DNA of 64,000 nt from Allium sativum (taxonomy: Eukaryota > Streptophyta > Magnoliopsida > Asparagales > Amaryllidaceae). A model generated the notes under the pieces. The model worked only from the letters and a program-made list of their open reading frames with translations. It was not told the origin of the DNA and did not search any database. How positions within the stretch are numbered: position 1 is the first letter of the stretch; each line of letters opens with the position of its first letter. The translations under genes and the position numbers were made by a program. Of this stretch, positions 23,943-38,357 are shown piece by piece. Location: assembly GCA_030737875.1 (NCBI GenBank), contig CM060922.1:759139603-759203602 (forward strand). Reading direction: 5' to 3'.

Positions 23943-26900
23943 AACAGTTATTTATCTTTATTTTAAAGTTGGGTAAATCAAGGGACCACGCCATATAACA
24001 CGGAACGGGTTTCCTCCCAAGAGTACCAGTGCATAAAACAACAACGCCATGCTAAATAAAGAAAAATGAAGCTATTATAAGACCTAGGTCCCATCACACA
24101 ATGCAACGCAAGCCGGAGGATATGGTTTTTTCCTTATAATAGACAAAGAATGCTTGATACGCTAAATTTCATGTTTTAAATTCTTAATCAGACTCCAACC
24201 GTAAATTAGTAAGAGAACGATTCCCTAAGTATTAACCCCGAAGGCCGAAACCAACATCAGACTAATACCCAGGAAACCACCCATCTTAGCTCGTTTCCAG
24301 TTAGTTTCTGATTTTATGTACAATCATAAATATCAATCATAGACGGCATAAGCATCCCATCCCACTATGTCGCCATATATAGGATTACAACTAAAATCGA
24401 AACGTCACGTATTGGAAGTTGGATTTCCATCTGTGAACCAAGGAAAAAGATAGTCCTTACCAACTTTGAGACAATCTAGCCCATGTCTCAGGGTCAGAGC
24501 GCATCGACCCTTGGAGCGACAGAGCCGGTCCATCGATGTGGATTAAAATTCCTGAACACTACGTTTCCCCACCCTTTGGGGCGTAAATGAGCCAACGAAT
24601 GACTCCATCGGCTTCACATAGTCACCGATATATCCGAGGCGCCTCGCAAACCAACAACCACATAAGTCAAACTCGCCAGGGCGTGTAAAACCACTGACGC
24701 CACTTCTAGCTAGAAAGAAACGCATGCCCTCCATGAGGTCCTCTCCCGTTTCTGGTTCACAACTGGGGTGTGAGGCTCGGGAATTCACGCTACACAAAGC
24801 TACGCCATAAAGGCTGTGCTTTGATCATCAAAAACAAGACTTTGCTTTTCAACAGAAGCCTTGATCATTTGCATCTTAGCATGCCACACAGGCAATTCAC
24901 GCTATGCAATCGATATCAATCGCATAGAATGAAATCCGATGTCAGACACACAGTCCATCTACAAGTTCGTTCTGGGTCTGAACAAAACCGGAGGCACCTA
25001 GTACCCCGCATATCCATCGATCTCCAAGTACATCTGGACGATCACTAACTGATTCCCTCCTCTTGGGTGTACGACCCAATCAAGATCATCAGTAATCACC
25101 CAAACGACGTGAAGACCTTCGGTCTTCAACCACCGTCTTCATCTTTGACTTATCGTCGAATCAGTTATTCAGAATGGGATAAACCCGGTCTTTCTGAATA
25201 ACTCGCGTATATAATAAACAAGTGTTACACAAACACAATATACGCCTCATTCCAATTCATCAGTCACTAACCGCAAATTAGCAAGAGAATAATTCCCTAA
25301 ATATTAACCCCGAAGGCCGAAACCAACATCAGATCAATACCCAGGAAACCATTCTGCTTAGCTAACCTACAGTTAGTTTCTAAATTTCACATTCTTAGGG
25401 AAAGGTTCCCATTAATTTTATCAAAGATAAATTATTTTAAATTTATTCTTTAATCTTCCTTTGAATATCACTTCAAACTAGTCGGGATTAGCGAACCACA
25501 CCGAAGTAATCATTTATTTTAATTTCCCAATCCCAACCTATTCATCCCGTGAAGTAAAACTGGTATTACTTCATATTTAACACCACGGTGTTATCGGTAA
25601 ATTCAATTACCATTTCACGTTCAAATCTAATTAAAGATTTAACTATCGCCTGGAGCAAAACTGATGATACTCCATTCTCGATCTTTTCAATCTAATTAAA
25701 GATTCATTAAAACTCCACTTAGTTTTAATCTTTGACTGGGTTAAAGAATCAGTGTCATTTAAAACACGGTTCACGATAAACCCAAAATCACATTCCATTA
25801 ATTATCAAGTTAAAGAACAAGTGTTATTCAAAACACCGTTCACGATAAACCCAAAAATCAATTCAAATTCAATTCCAAATAAATTCCATTTAATTGGTAC
25901 ACTTCATTAAATCTAAATAAAAAGATTTAATCTTTTTCTCAACTGGGTTTAAGAACAGTGTAAATGAAGACACCATTCACGACAAATCCAAATCACATTT
26001 GATATTAAATACAAGGCTCTGAATAGAAAATATATCGGCTTATATTCAATATCAAATTCTACGACCAACAAATATCGTACTGGAAATAACGATATACATA
26101 TATCTTTCAAATTTCCATAACAACATCTGTATAATCACGAAATCCAACATCGAAATATTCCAAAGACAATTTCGATTCACATCCCTTCCAATTCAATTAT
26201 TGGAAATTCTGGTTACTTTTAAAACCCTTTTCAAATTCAATTTATTTATTTAAAAATAAATAGAATTATAATTCTAGTTCAAAACTAGTTCATTTCGATA
26301 AAAATCTATTTTCATCTTTTCAAATATAGAGTTTTTCATCCCAATTCTTCCCAGATCATTTCTTATGATTTTACACAAATTATTACTATTTTTAATAATT
26401 TTATCAAGGCCCATACAGTTGATTTCCATCAACGGCCATCGAACTGCACTTACAGCGACCTTTTCCAAATTTGATTTGGACATAATTCCAAATCCAACTG
26501 CTAGATTTTTAATTTCTGATATTCGTTAGAAGCTCTTTTCGATACGAACCCAACGGTTCCAGTTTTAGGAGAATCCGATGGTCGGATCTCCCGTAATATC
26601 CGTTCGAAGTCAATGGTCGAAATTCACGAACTACCGCGGCGCGGCGCGTTCTATTCAGGCCATTATATTATATATATAATATATACTTCATCGTTCCCTT
26701 TTAAAACGTATTTTATAAATCGTTTTGAATTCGTTTTCGAAACGATTTCAACTTCATTTCAAATTCAAATCAAAATTGAATTTTTCCTTATAAATTCGTT
26801 TTAAATTCATTTCAAATTGATTTCAATTCAAATCGATTTTTAATTCAATTTCAGTTCGTTTTCAATTCAATTTCAATTCGAATTCAATTCTATTCAATTT

Positions 26901-29714
26901 CAATTCAATTCAAATTCATTTCTATTCAATTTCAATTCGTTTTCAGTTCAATTTCAATTCGAATTCAATTCTATTCAATTCAATTTGAATTCTAATTTGT
27001 TTCAATTCAATTAATTCGAATTTCATTTCAAAATATTCGTTTTTGAAATCACTTTTCAATATTCATTATAAAAACGAATATAATCGATATAAATATCGTT
27101 CACGTCAAAATGACATCAATCTAATCAACATGGCTTCATATATTTCTATTTTCAAATATTCTATTTCAAATATTTCTTTTTCAAATATTTCTATTCAAAT
27201 ATTGTATTCAAATAGTTCTCTTCAAATATTCTATTTCAAAACTGGAATGAGGCCCAATCAATTACCATAGATTTTATTCCTATGGATTTCCATACAATGC
27301 ATGTATATATCAACAAAGACAAATAATCAACCATCATCCAAAGTGCATTCTACACTGTATAAGCATCAAATATAAATATTCAACGCTTATAACAGTCTGT
27401 CAATCAATCGATCGACATACAACTAATTATTGGGATTAGTGCATGTCATATATTATCCCAATACCTGTGTGGGGTTTCAAACAATCAAACACAGATTTTA
27501 TTTGTGCAGTTGGGCGATGTGTAAAATTTATCGTCCCAGTCAATATCAGTCAAATGTGTGTATATAAACAAATCATTCGATTTGTTTTTATTTATTTCAT
27601 TTTAAATACACGTTAAAAATCTATTTTTAACTATAAAATATTTTCCATTATAAATTATTTTATTTCATTTCACATCACATCACACAATCAACTACACATC
27701 AAAATCAAACAAACAAGCATACAAGCCGTCCATGGTCTGTGGACGACGGGTGTCGGGTGCTACTAAGCACCGTCTGCATCCTAGTATATATTTCAAACTA
27801 GAAATAAAAATAAAGTGAGGAGTTCTCACATTGGGGTTCCACTCCGCCATTTCATTTCTGAATGGTTCAAATTTGTCCGAAATTCCAATGCGACCTTTTT
27901 CCCGCTGTCCACATGAAAAATCACATTTTTAATATGATGTTTATTTTAAAAATCACATTTTTATAATGGCACTTCGTATATATAAAAATCGAATTTTTAT
28001 CGTTACTTCATATATAAAAGATCATATTTTTAAACCGATATTCATATAATAAAAATCAGATTTTTATTTGCAATTCGTATAAATAAAAATCACTTCTTTC
28101 TATATAAACAAAAATCTAATATTTTTACATTTAAAATTACAATCTTTTTGCCTTTTAAAACTTTTTGCTTTTAAAAATATAAACTTTACTTTATTAAAAA
28201 TCATAACTTTTATTAAATAAAAAATCAAACCTTTTTATACATAAAAATCTCAACTTCACTACGATGTTCACGCTATAAAAATCAGAACTTTATCGTGAAA
28301 GATCAAATTCTTTTCCTGTTAAAGATCAAATTTTTATTCCTAAGCTAAATATATAAAAATACATTTTTATAACTAATTTATTTATATAAATAAAACTGAA
28401 AATCATAAACTGCAAATCCTAGATTCACTAAACTGAAATCAAACTAAAAACTGATTTAATTAAATAAGATTACCTTTTCTTTGAGGGGGGCGAGGGTTTA
28501 CTGTCGAGATGGCGTCGGAGGTGGGTCCGTTCAGGTGGGAAATGGAGCGCCGGAGCCAGCCAAGGTCGGAGGCATCACGGCAGGTGGTGGCGGGTTCCTA
28601 TACGGCGGCGCTAGGGTTTGATCTGAGGAGGGTTTTAGGTTCGTACGGGGAGAGAGGAGAGAAGGGTAGAGGAGCGACGAAGGGGCGGGGTGCTCTCGCC
28701 TGAGGTAAAGCGGCGGCGGAAGGGGGAGTAGCGGCGGTGGGAGGCGGGTCTCGAGGAAGGCCACGGGTTTTTTTAATTTGCTGAACGGTATTAAATGGGG
28801 GGGTTAGGGCTTGGAAGATTATATAATATAATATATATTTAATTTCCAAAAGTAATTTTTTATCTTCAACTCGAAGTCAAACCCACCGACTGTCGTCCCT
28901 AGGGTATTACCCCCGTTCCGAACACAATGGGATATGTATCGTAAGCCGATTCGATCGTTTCGACCAGTTTTCGTCAAAATCAACATATAACTCTATATAT
29001 TGAATTTGAACGCGCATTTCAATTTACCGGGGCCACATACTAACTTGAAAAATTCCAGAAAAATATTTTCTAGCTTTGTATTGACGATACGGTCCTAACA
29101 AAACTAGTTTCGTCGAATTCGGAGACCGTTTGAAAAATGGTCATTTTCCAGTCGATTAAAATCAACTAAAACTGGTAAAACTCGTTTTCCTTCGCCACGC
29201 TCACATGTTGATTCGAAAAATTACGAATTTTGGAATCTATCAATAATTTGACATCCCGGATCCAACAAAAGTGGTTTCGTCGAAATTCGAGGTCGTTTGC
29301 AAAATTTCCATTTTTAAGGGCTAGAATTCCATAGCGACTATTCTGAATTTTCAACTGGACGTATCTTTTGATTCCCGCTATGAAATTTTAATTTTTCGGA
29401 TTCGTTGGAAAGATATTCTCAATTAGATCCTATTATTTTTTGTTTCACCAACATCCGGTTTATTCTGAATCCTGTACATTCATTTGAACTTTGAAATCGA
29501 ATTATCGAATTACCGCGTCGTTTTCAATTCCTTTTATAATTTAAAATAAATATTAATATTCTAACGACGATTCGAATAAATATATACACTCGAATTCTAT
29601 TCCAAATAAATTTCTCGTTGTTATTATTTAAAATAATTCATTTTAAATAATCAAAATTCGCTAAAATCGCCAAAATAAAAATTTTTAATTGGCTTGGATT
29701 TCCGGGTTATTACA
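23943..29714 (-). mobile_element. Element C left LTR, segment 2
   Basis: It continues C's 3' LTR after the CACTA and is collinear with 31147-36965, with about 96% identity in a roughly 150-bp sample (24940 versus 32140). Contents include degenerate TTCAATTCGAATTCAATT repeats (26760-27010), a CG-rich patch (about 26634-26648), and a purine-rich GC-richer stretch at 28480-28780, the leader downstream of the minus-strand TATA region at about 28819-28838. Two U3 motifs follow (about 29107 and 29277). The LTR ends CCGGGTTATTACA. The 84- and 92-codon open frames at 24543-25048 recur in the right LTR but are frameshifted in solo LTR E, so they are not genes. Those at 28509-28849 likewise belong to the LTR. 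Confidence 0.9.
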
Positions 29715-29750
29715 ATCTCCCCCACTTAAAACTTTTCGTCCCCGAAAAGG
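29715..29750 (-). other. Element C polypurine tract and pol tail motif
   Basis: The minus strand reads AGTGGGGGAGAT immediately before the LTR. TTTTCGGGGACGAAAAGT precedes it, the tail motif common to plant Ty3/gypsy chromoviruses. Confidence 0.75.
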
Positions 29751-30743
29751 AACGAAGCCGAAAGTTGTTTTACAAATCAACTCAACTTCCAGTATTTTCA
29801 CTACGGCTTAAGTTCTTCAACTTTTCAGTTTCTAAGAACTTTTCAAATTTTTCAAAAATTTGGCTAGCACCCTAAATTTTCGAAAAATTTCGTCATAACC
29901 TCCCCTGCACCGGGGACTTCGGGATATTTCATATAGCCTTCCATGGCCTTCATCTATCCAAAAGAAAAATAAAAAGCCAATCGGCTCATAAAATCATCTT
30001 CACCCAAACAAAACAGTAAATTATGGTAAACATGTACCTATTTGTCGGGAAAACAATTTTATTCTTCTGCTCTAGCCTCCTTTCTATGACCTGTTCAGTG
30101 TAAGTACATGTATATGCATGCAAATGCGACAAATGTTCAATACAATCCACTATTTGGTTCAATTTGGCTAAAGGTTCAACATTTTAATTAATCAAACTAT
30201 AATCAAACAACACAATCAGCAATCAATTAGTTGATTAGCTTTTCAAATTCATAATTTTGATATATATACAGAAAATCATATTTTGATGCCAAATCACAAC
30301 AATAAGCCCTATCTAATTTTGGTTCTCACACCAGTCTATAGGAAATATATAGACATCACACCTTCGAAACTCGAACACGAATACTGATGACGACTAGTCA
30401 ATCATCAGTATCATCTCCGGGCGACTAGAGCGTGATTCTATATCTATCCAGTATATTAAAACTCTAAATACACGTGGATCAGATGTATATGCAAAATCTT
30501 TATATACTGGGTAGTCCAAATCAATATAAATAAATATTCAAATACGAATTATTGAATTAAATTTTCAAAACAAAAATTGTTTTTCACTTTTATTTAAAAA
30601 ACATCACTCTTCACACTCGTTCTAGGATACTACTGATCCCATCTTTAACGAGTCATTCCCGTTGGATATTACTAATCCAATTTTTGATGAATTCTTTCTT
30701 ATGGTTCTAACGTGTCTTGTTCTCTGAGCTTTGTAAACCAAAG

Positions 30744-30755
30744 CTCTGATACCAA
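30744..30755 (-). other. Element C primer-binding site (initiator Met tRNA)
   Basis: The minus strand reads TGGTATCAGAGC followed by TTTGG, two bases from the right LTR at 30758. Confidence 0.92.
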
Positions 30756-30757
30756 CT

Positions 30758-33700
30758 GTAAGGACCCGTAACTTCCCCGGTAAGGAAAGAGAGGATACTT
30801 TAAGAACAATGCATAGAAGAACGCAAATAGAAGAACATATCATTGTTAATTACAACAATTCATCAGGATACAAGAATATACAGAGTATAAACAAATAATA
30901 TGCATCAGAAAAATATCAGAGATTACAATTAATTACATAGCAGTGGAAAAAGAATATAAAACACAACTGAAGGAGATATACGGATACAAAGCTTTCTGGA
31001 TATCGTTCCAGCTGTAAACCAGGATCCTGTCAATATAAATCTGCAAAACCAAAACTACTAGCTGCCCGTGACAAAATAAGGGCACCCAGAGTTTAGGTTA
31101 AAACAATAAACCCCAGGTCAGTCATGTGACTGGTGTGAGAACTAAAACAGTTATTAATCTTTATTTTAAAGTTGGGTAAATCAAGGGACCACGCCGTATA
31201 ACACGGAACGGGTTTCCTCCCAAGAGTACCAGTGCATAAAACAACAGCGCCATGCTAAATAAAGAAAAATGAAGCTATTATAAGATCCAGGTCCCATCAC
31301 ACAATGCAACGCAAGCCGGAGGATAGGGTTTTTTTCCTTATAATAGCCAAAGAATGCTTGATACGCTAAATTTCATGTTTTTAATTCTTAATCAGACCCC
31401 AACCGTAAATTAGTAAGAGAACGATTCCGTAAGTATTAACCCCGAAGGCCGAAACCAACATCAGACTAATACCGAGGAAACCACCCATCTTAGCTCGTTT
31501 CCAGTTAGTTTCTGATTTTATATACAATCATAAATATCAATCATAGACGGCATAAGCGCCCAATCCCACTATGTCGCCATATATAGGATTACAACTAAAA
31601 TCGAAACGTCATGTATTGGAAGTTGGATTTCCATCTGTGAACCAAGGCAAAAGATAGTCCTTACCGACTTCGAGACAATCTAGCCCATGTCTCAGGGTCA
31701 GAGCGCATCGACCCTTGGAGCGACAGGGCCGGCCCACCGATGTGGATTAAAATTCCTGAACACTACGTTTCCCTGCCCTTTGGGGCGTAAATGAGCCAAC
31801 GAATGACTCCATCGGATTCACATAGTCACCGATATATTCAAGTTGCCTCGCAAACCAACAACCACATAAGTCAAACTCGTCAGGGCATGTAAAACCACTG
31901 ACGCCACTTCTAGCTAGAAAGAAACGCATGCCCTCCCTGAGGTCCTCTCCCGTTTCTGGTTCACAACCGGGGTGTGAGGCTCGCGAATTCACGCTACACA
32001 AAGCTACGCCACAAAGGCCGTGCTTTGATCATCAAACACAAGACTTTGCTTTTCAACAGAAGCCATGATCATTTGCATCTTAGCATGCCACACAGGCAAT
32101 TCACGCTATGCAATCGATATCAATCACACAGAATGAAATCCGATGTCAGACACACAGTCCATCTACAAGTTCGTTCTGGGTCTGAACGAAACCGGAGGCA
32201 CCTAGTACCCCATATATCCATCGATCTCCAAGTACGTCTGGACGATCACTAACCGATTCCCTCCTATTGGGTGTACGACCCAATCAAGATCATCAGTAAT
32301 CACCCAAACGACGTGAAGACCTCCGGTCTTCAACCACCATCTTCATCTTTGACTTATCGTCGAATCGGTTATTCAGAATGGGATAAACCCGGTCTTTCTG
32401 AATAACTCGCATATATAATAAACAAGTGCTACACAAACACAATATACGCCTCATTCCAATTCATCAGTCACTAACCGCAAATTAGCAAGAGAATAATTCC
32501 CCAAATATTAACCCCGAAGGCCGAAACCAACATCAGATCAATACCCAGGAAACCATTCTGCGTAGCTAACCTACAGTTAGTTTCTAAATTTCACATTCTT
32601 AGGGAAAGGTTCCCATTAATTTTATCAAAGATAAATTATTTTAAATTTATTCTTTAATCTTCCTTTGAATATCACTTCAAACTAGTCGGGATTAGCGAAC
32701 CACACCGAAGTAATCATTTATTTTAATTTCCCAATCCCAACCTATTCATCCCATGAAGTAAAACTGGTAATACTTCATATCTAACACCACAGTGTTATCG
32801 GTAAATTCAATTACCATTTCACTTTCAAATCTAATTAAAGATTTAACTATTTCCTGGAGCAAAACTGGTGATACTCCATTCTCGATCTTTTCAATCTAAT
32901 TAAAGATTCATTAAAACTCCACTTAGTTTTAATCTTTGACTGGGTTAAAGAATCAGTGTCATTTAAAACACGGTTCACGATAAACCCAAAATCACATTCC
33001 ATTTATTATCGGGTTAAAGAAAAAGTGTTATTCAAAACACCGTTCACGATAAAGCCAAAAATCAATTCAAATTCAATTCCAATTAAATTCCATTTAATTG
33101 GTACACTTCATTAAATCTAAATAAAAAGATTTAATCTTTTTCTCAACTGGGTTTAAGAACAGTGTAAATGAAGACACTATTCATGACAAACCCAAATCAC
33201 ATTTGATATTAAATACAAGGCTCTGAATAGAAAATATATTGGCTTATATTCATTATCAAATTCTACGACCCACAAATATCGTATTGGAAATAACGATATA
33301 CATATATCTTTCAAATTTCCATAACAACATCTGTATAATCACGAAATCCAACATCAAAATATTCCAAAGACAATTTCGATTCACATCCCTTCCAATTCAA
33401 TTATTGGAAATTCTGGTTACTTTTAAAACCCTTTTCAAATTCAATTTATTTATTTAAAAATAAATAGAATTATAATTCTAGTTCAAAACTAGTTCATTTC
33501 GATAAAAATCTATTTTTATCTTTTCAAATATGGAGTTTTTCATCCTAATTCTTCCCTGATTATTTCTTATGATTTTACACAAATTATTACTATTTTTAAT
33601 AATTTTATCAAGGCCCGTACAGTCGATTTCCATCAACGGCCATCGAACTGCACTTACAGCGACCTTTTCCAAATTTGATTTGGACATAATTCCAAATCCA

Positions 33701-36700
33701 ACAGTTAGATTTTTAATTTCTAACATTCGTTAGAAAGCTCTTTTCGATACGAACCCAACGGTTCCGATTTTAAGAGAATCCGACGGTCGGATCTCCTGTA
33801 ATATCCGTTCGAAGTCAATGGTCGAAATTCACGAACTACCGCGGCGCGGCGCGTTCGATTCAGGCCATTATATTATATATATAATATATAATATATACTT
33901 TGTCGATTCCCTTTTAAATCGTATTTTATAAATCATTTTGAATTCATTTTCGAAACGATTTCAACTTCATTTCAAATTCAAATCAAAATTGAAAATTTCC
34001 TTATAAATTCGTTTCAAATACATTTCAAATTGATTTCAATTCAAATCGATTTTTAATTCAATTTCAGTTCGTTTTCAATTCGAATTCAATTCTATTCAAT
34101 TTCAATTCGTTTTCAATTCAATTTGAATTCAATTCTATTTAATTCAAATTTATTTCTATTCAATTTCAATTCGTTTTCAATTCAATTTCAATTCGAATTC
34201 AATTCTATTCTATTCTATTCAATTCGAATTCCAATTCGTTTCAATTCAATTAATTCGAATTTCATTTCAAAATATTCGATTTTGAAATCACTTTTCAATA
34301 TTCATTATAAAAACGAATATAATCGATATAAATATCGTTCACATCAAAATGGCGTCAATCTAATCAACACGGCTTCATATATTTCTATTTTCAAATATTC
34401 TATTTCAAATATTTCTTTTTCAAATATTTCTATTCAAATATTTTATTCAAATAGTTCTCTTCAAATATTCTATTTCAAAACTGGAATGAGGCCCAATCAA
34501 TTACCATAGATTTTATTCCTATGGATTTCCATTCAATGCATGTATATATCAACAACAACAAATAATCAACCATCATCCAAAGTGCATTCTACACTGTATA
34601 AGCATCAAATATAAATATTCAACGCTTATAACGGTCTGTCAATCAATCGATCGACATACAACTAATTATTGGGATTAGTGCATGTCATATATTATCCCAA
34701 TACCCGTGTGGGGTTTCAAACAATCAAACACAGATTTTATTTGTGCAGTTGGGCGATGTGTAAAATTTATCGTCCCAGTCAATATCAGTCAAATGTGTGT
34801 ATATAAACAAATCGTTCGATTTGTTTATATTTTTTCATTTTAAATATACGTTAAAAATCTATTTTTAACTATAAAATATTTTCCATTATAAAGTATTTTA
34901 TTTCATTTCACATCACATCACACAATCAACTACACATCAAAATCAAACAAATAAGCATACAAGCTGTCCATGGTCTGTGGACGACGGGTGTCAGGTGCTA
35001 CTAAACACCGTCTGCATCCTAGTATATATTTCAAACTAAAAATAAAAATAAAAGTGAGGAGTTCTCACATTGGGGTTCCACTCTGCCATTTCATTTCTGA
35101 ATGGTTCAAATTTGTCCGAAATTCCAATGCGACCTTTTTCCCGCTGTCCACATGAAAAATCACATTTTTAATATGATGTTTATTTTAAAAATCACATTTT
35201 TATAATGGCACTTCGTATATATAAAAATCGAATTTTTATCGTTACTTCATATATAAAAGATCATATTTTTAAACCGATATTCATATAATAAAAATCAGAT
35301 TTTTATTTGCTATTCGTATAAATAAAAATCACTTCTTTTTATATAAACAAAAATCTAATATTTTCACTTTTAAAAATACGATCTTTTTGCCTTTTAAAAA
35401 GACGATCTTTTTGCTTTTAAAAATATAAAATTTACTTTATTAAAAATCATAACTTTTATTAAATAAAAAATCAAACCTTTTTATACATAAAAATCTCAAC
35501 TTCACTACGATGTTCACGCTATAAAAATCAAAACTTTATCGTAGAAAGATCAAATTCTTTTCCTATTAAAGATCAAATCTTTATTCCTAAGCTAAATATA
35601 TAAAAATACATTTTTATAACTAATTTATTTATACAAATAAAACTGAAAATCATAAACTATAAATCCTAAATTCACTAAACTGAAATCAAACTAAAAACTG
35701 ATTTAATTAAATAAGATTACCTTTTCTTTGAGGGGGGAGGGTTTACTGTCGAGATGGCGTCGGAGGCTAGTCCGTTCAGGTGGGAAATGGAGCGCCGGAG
35801 CCAGCCGAGGTCGGAGGCATCACGGCAGGTGGTGGCGGGTTCCTATACGGCGGTGCTAGGGTTTGATCTGAGGAGGGTTTTAGGTTCGTACGGGGAGAGA
35901 GGAGAGAAGGGTAGAGAAGCGACGAAGGGGGGGTCTCGCCTGAGGTAGAGCGGCAGCGGAGGAGGGGGTAGCGGCGGTGGGAGGCGGGTCTCGAGGGAGG
36001 CGACGGGTTTTTTTCAATTTGCTGAACGGTTTTAAATGGGGGGGTTAGGGCTTGGAAGATTATACAATATTATATATATTTAATTATATTTTAATTTCCA
36101 AAAGTAATTTTTATCTTCAACTCGAAATTAAACCCACCGACTGTTGTCCCTAGGGTATTACCCCCGTTCCGAACATAATGGGATATGTATCGTAAGCTGA
36201 TTCGATCTTTTCGATCAGTTTTCGTTAAAATCAACATATAACTCTATATATTGAATTTGAATGCGCATTTCAATTTACCGAGGCCACATACTAACTCAAA
36301 AAATTCCAGAAAAATATTTTCTAGCTTCGTATTGACGATACGGTCCTAACAAAACTAGTTTTGTCGAATTCGGAGACCGTTTGAAAAATGACCATTTTCT
36401 AGTCGATTAAAATCAACTAAAACTGGTAAAACGCGTTTTCCTTCGCCACGCTCACATATTGATTCGAAAAATTACGAATTTTGGAATCTAGCAATAATTT
36501 GATATCCTGGATCCAACAAAAGCAGTTTCATCGAAATCCGAGATCGTCTGCAAAATTTCCATTTTTAAAGGCTAAAATTCCATAACGACTATTCTGAATT
36601 TTCAATTGGACGTATCTTTTGATTCCCGCTATGAAATTTCAATTTTTCGGTTTCGTTGGAAAGATATTCTCAATTAGATCCTATTATTTTTGGTTTCACC

Positions 36701-36965
36701 AACATCCTGTTTATTTTGAATCCTGTACATTCATTTGAACTTTGAAATCGAATTATCGAACTACCGCACCGTTTTCAATTCCTTTTATAATTTAAAATAA
36801 ATATTAATATTCTAACGGCGATTCGAATAAATATATACGTTCGAATTCTATTCCAAATAAATTTCTCGTCGTTATTATTTAAAATAATTCCTTTTAAATA
36901 ATCAAAATTCGCTAAATTCGCCAAAATAAAATTTTTAAATTGGCTCGGATTTCCGGGTTATTACA
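30758..36965 (-). mobile_element. Element C right LTR (6208 bp)
   Basis: This is the 5' LTR of minus-strand element C, beginning TGTAAGGACCCGTAAC and ending CCGGGTTATTACA. It has no CACTA and supplies the empty site at about 31140-31147. U5 block 31039-31141, degenerate ATTCAATT repeats 34010-34250, GC-rich leader 35730-36030 and U3 motifs about 36360 and 36530 match the left LTR. It is followed by CAATC (36966-36970), against CAACC on the left, a 4-of-5 target duplication. The duplicated open frames here (31747-32252, 35754-35948) are LTR sequence, not genes. Confidence 0.92.
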
Positions 36966-38357
36966 CAATCACAACGTTTTTCCATGTAAATTTGCGAGCT
37001 GGGAATCACGTATCCCCTTTAATCCATCATTATTTCTGCTCCTCAAATTCCTTATTTCTGATTCCTTCCTCTCGGTCCAGTAATGCACCATTTCCAATAC
37101 TTTGCAAGTTCTACTCCTCACGGTTGCTTCATGGAAATGCCAACAAAAACCATCACCGTTCTCTTCTCCGAAAACTCTACACCCCAATCCAAAATTCATA
37201 CAGTTCGGTTCCCAAAAATGAATCACTTCTTCCCAAAAACAAATTCTTGTGCTCCTGTTCCTTTCTCAACCATCTTCGTTGATTTCAAACCCAAAGTTCC
37301 CCTTTTATGGTTCATTAAAAATCACAAGCACATCACCAAAGCTCCTCTCTTCGACTCCTCAACATCTCCGTCCTACTTTTTCAGAACTCGCACCCCCTTC
37401 CTTTACAAGACTTCGCAGCATTTGCACGCTGTAACAGTACAACAATGTAAATATTTTATACGGATTTCTACAAATAAACCCCAAACGAACATCCTTCTTA
37501 CCACAAGTGCCGCGCTACTCCTTGAATCGCTCCTCGATCCTTGACTCCCCTTGTTTCGTGAACCCTAGCTATACTGGACGATTTCGAGCATCAGAAAAAC
37601 ACATCGCACCAAGCAACACTAACATTGAAAGCGGAGTTCGTTTGCAAAACTGGCTATTTTTAAAGCTTTAAAAACCCATTAAAATATATAAATATATTTA
37701 AAAATAATGAAATTAAATAAAAATAATTAAATATTATCGTATATATTCATAATAGAATATCACACAGCTCCCATTGGATTTATAACTCGATATTCAAATC
37801 TCGGTTGAATCGATATTCAATTTATATTGAGAATTTCATTTATAATATAAATAAATCCTTTATAAATTCTAAAGGAATTCCATAGCGACTTTTCAAAAAT
37901 TTGATATGGACATAAATCAAAATCTACACAATGAAATCCCGATTTTTCTCTTCCATTAGAAAAATATACTTCACTAGCTCTGAACGTTTCTTATTTCACA
38001 GAAATCCGATTTAAAACGGATTCTATATATTCATTTGAAGTTTGAATCGCCAAATAGCGAACTGTAGTGCCATTTCGAGCTCAATTATAATTATAATATA
38101 ATTATACGTTCAACTGTCGTTTATATAATATATTCGTTAATATAATTCAACTCCAAACTGAATTATATATATTTTAAATTGTCCAGTTCACATTATATTG
38201 TCAATTCACTATTTCCGACTATTTCGGAATTAAATATATTATTCTATTATTTATATTAATTAAATATTCAATATTATTTAATTAAACAACCATTTAATTC
38301 TCTAAATCACTAATTAAATTAATTAATTATTATACCGTAAAAATACGGGGCATTACA
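36966..38357 (-). mobile_element. Element A right LTR, segment 3 (to LTR end)
   Basis: It resumes A's LTR after element C and matches 119-453 at 37291-37626. It then jumps to the equivalent of 954 onward, so about 500 bp are deleted at 37626/37627. It ends GGGGCATTACA at 38357, matching the left LTR end at 1677. The overlapping open frames at 36969-37544 are in sequence that is disrupted in the left LTR copy (frame changes and different junction), so no gene is called. Confidence 0.87.

Larger units (their letters stand above)
29715..30757 (-). mobile_element. Element C internal domain, non-coding (1043 bp)
   Basis: Only about 1 kb separates two LTRs of more than 6 kb. There is no gag or pol similarity; the open frame 30622-30843 (-) runs through the primer-binding-site leader and is not supported. 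A block beside the polypurine tract (29840-30060, with AATTTCG and CACCTCCCCTG...CCGG motifs) is shared with A and B. The leader next to the primer-binding site shares a track of short matches with A, B and D. Confidence 0.87.

Noticed and set aside
24543..25048. Overlapping 84-codon (-) and 92-codon (+) open frames, repeated at 31747-32252
   Set aside because: They are duplicated only because they lie in C's two LTRs. The homologous part of solo LTR E (about 54700-55260) has frame breaks, so there is no protein conservation.
28509..28849. GC-rich open frames starting MASEVGPFRWEME, with a counterpart at 35754-35948
   Set aside because: They sit in the GC-rich LTR leader, where high GC removes stop codons. 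They run antisense to the element, and the C-terminus changes frame between the two LTRs.
36969..37544. Four overlapping open frames of 61-153 codons
   Set aside because: All are in A's LTR; the homologous left LTR sequence (119-453) carries frame-changing differences and lacks the upstream part.
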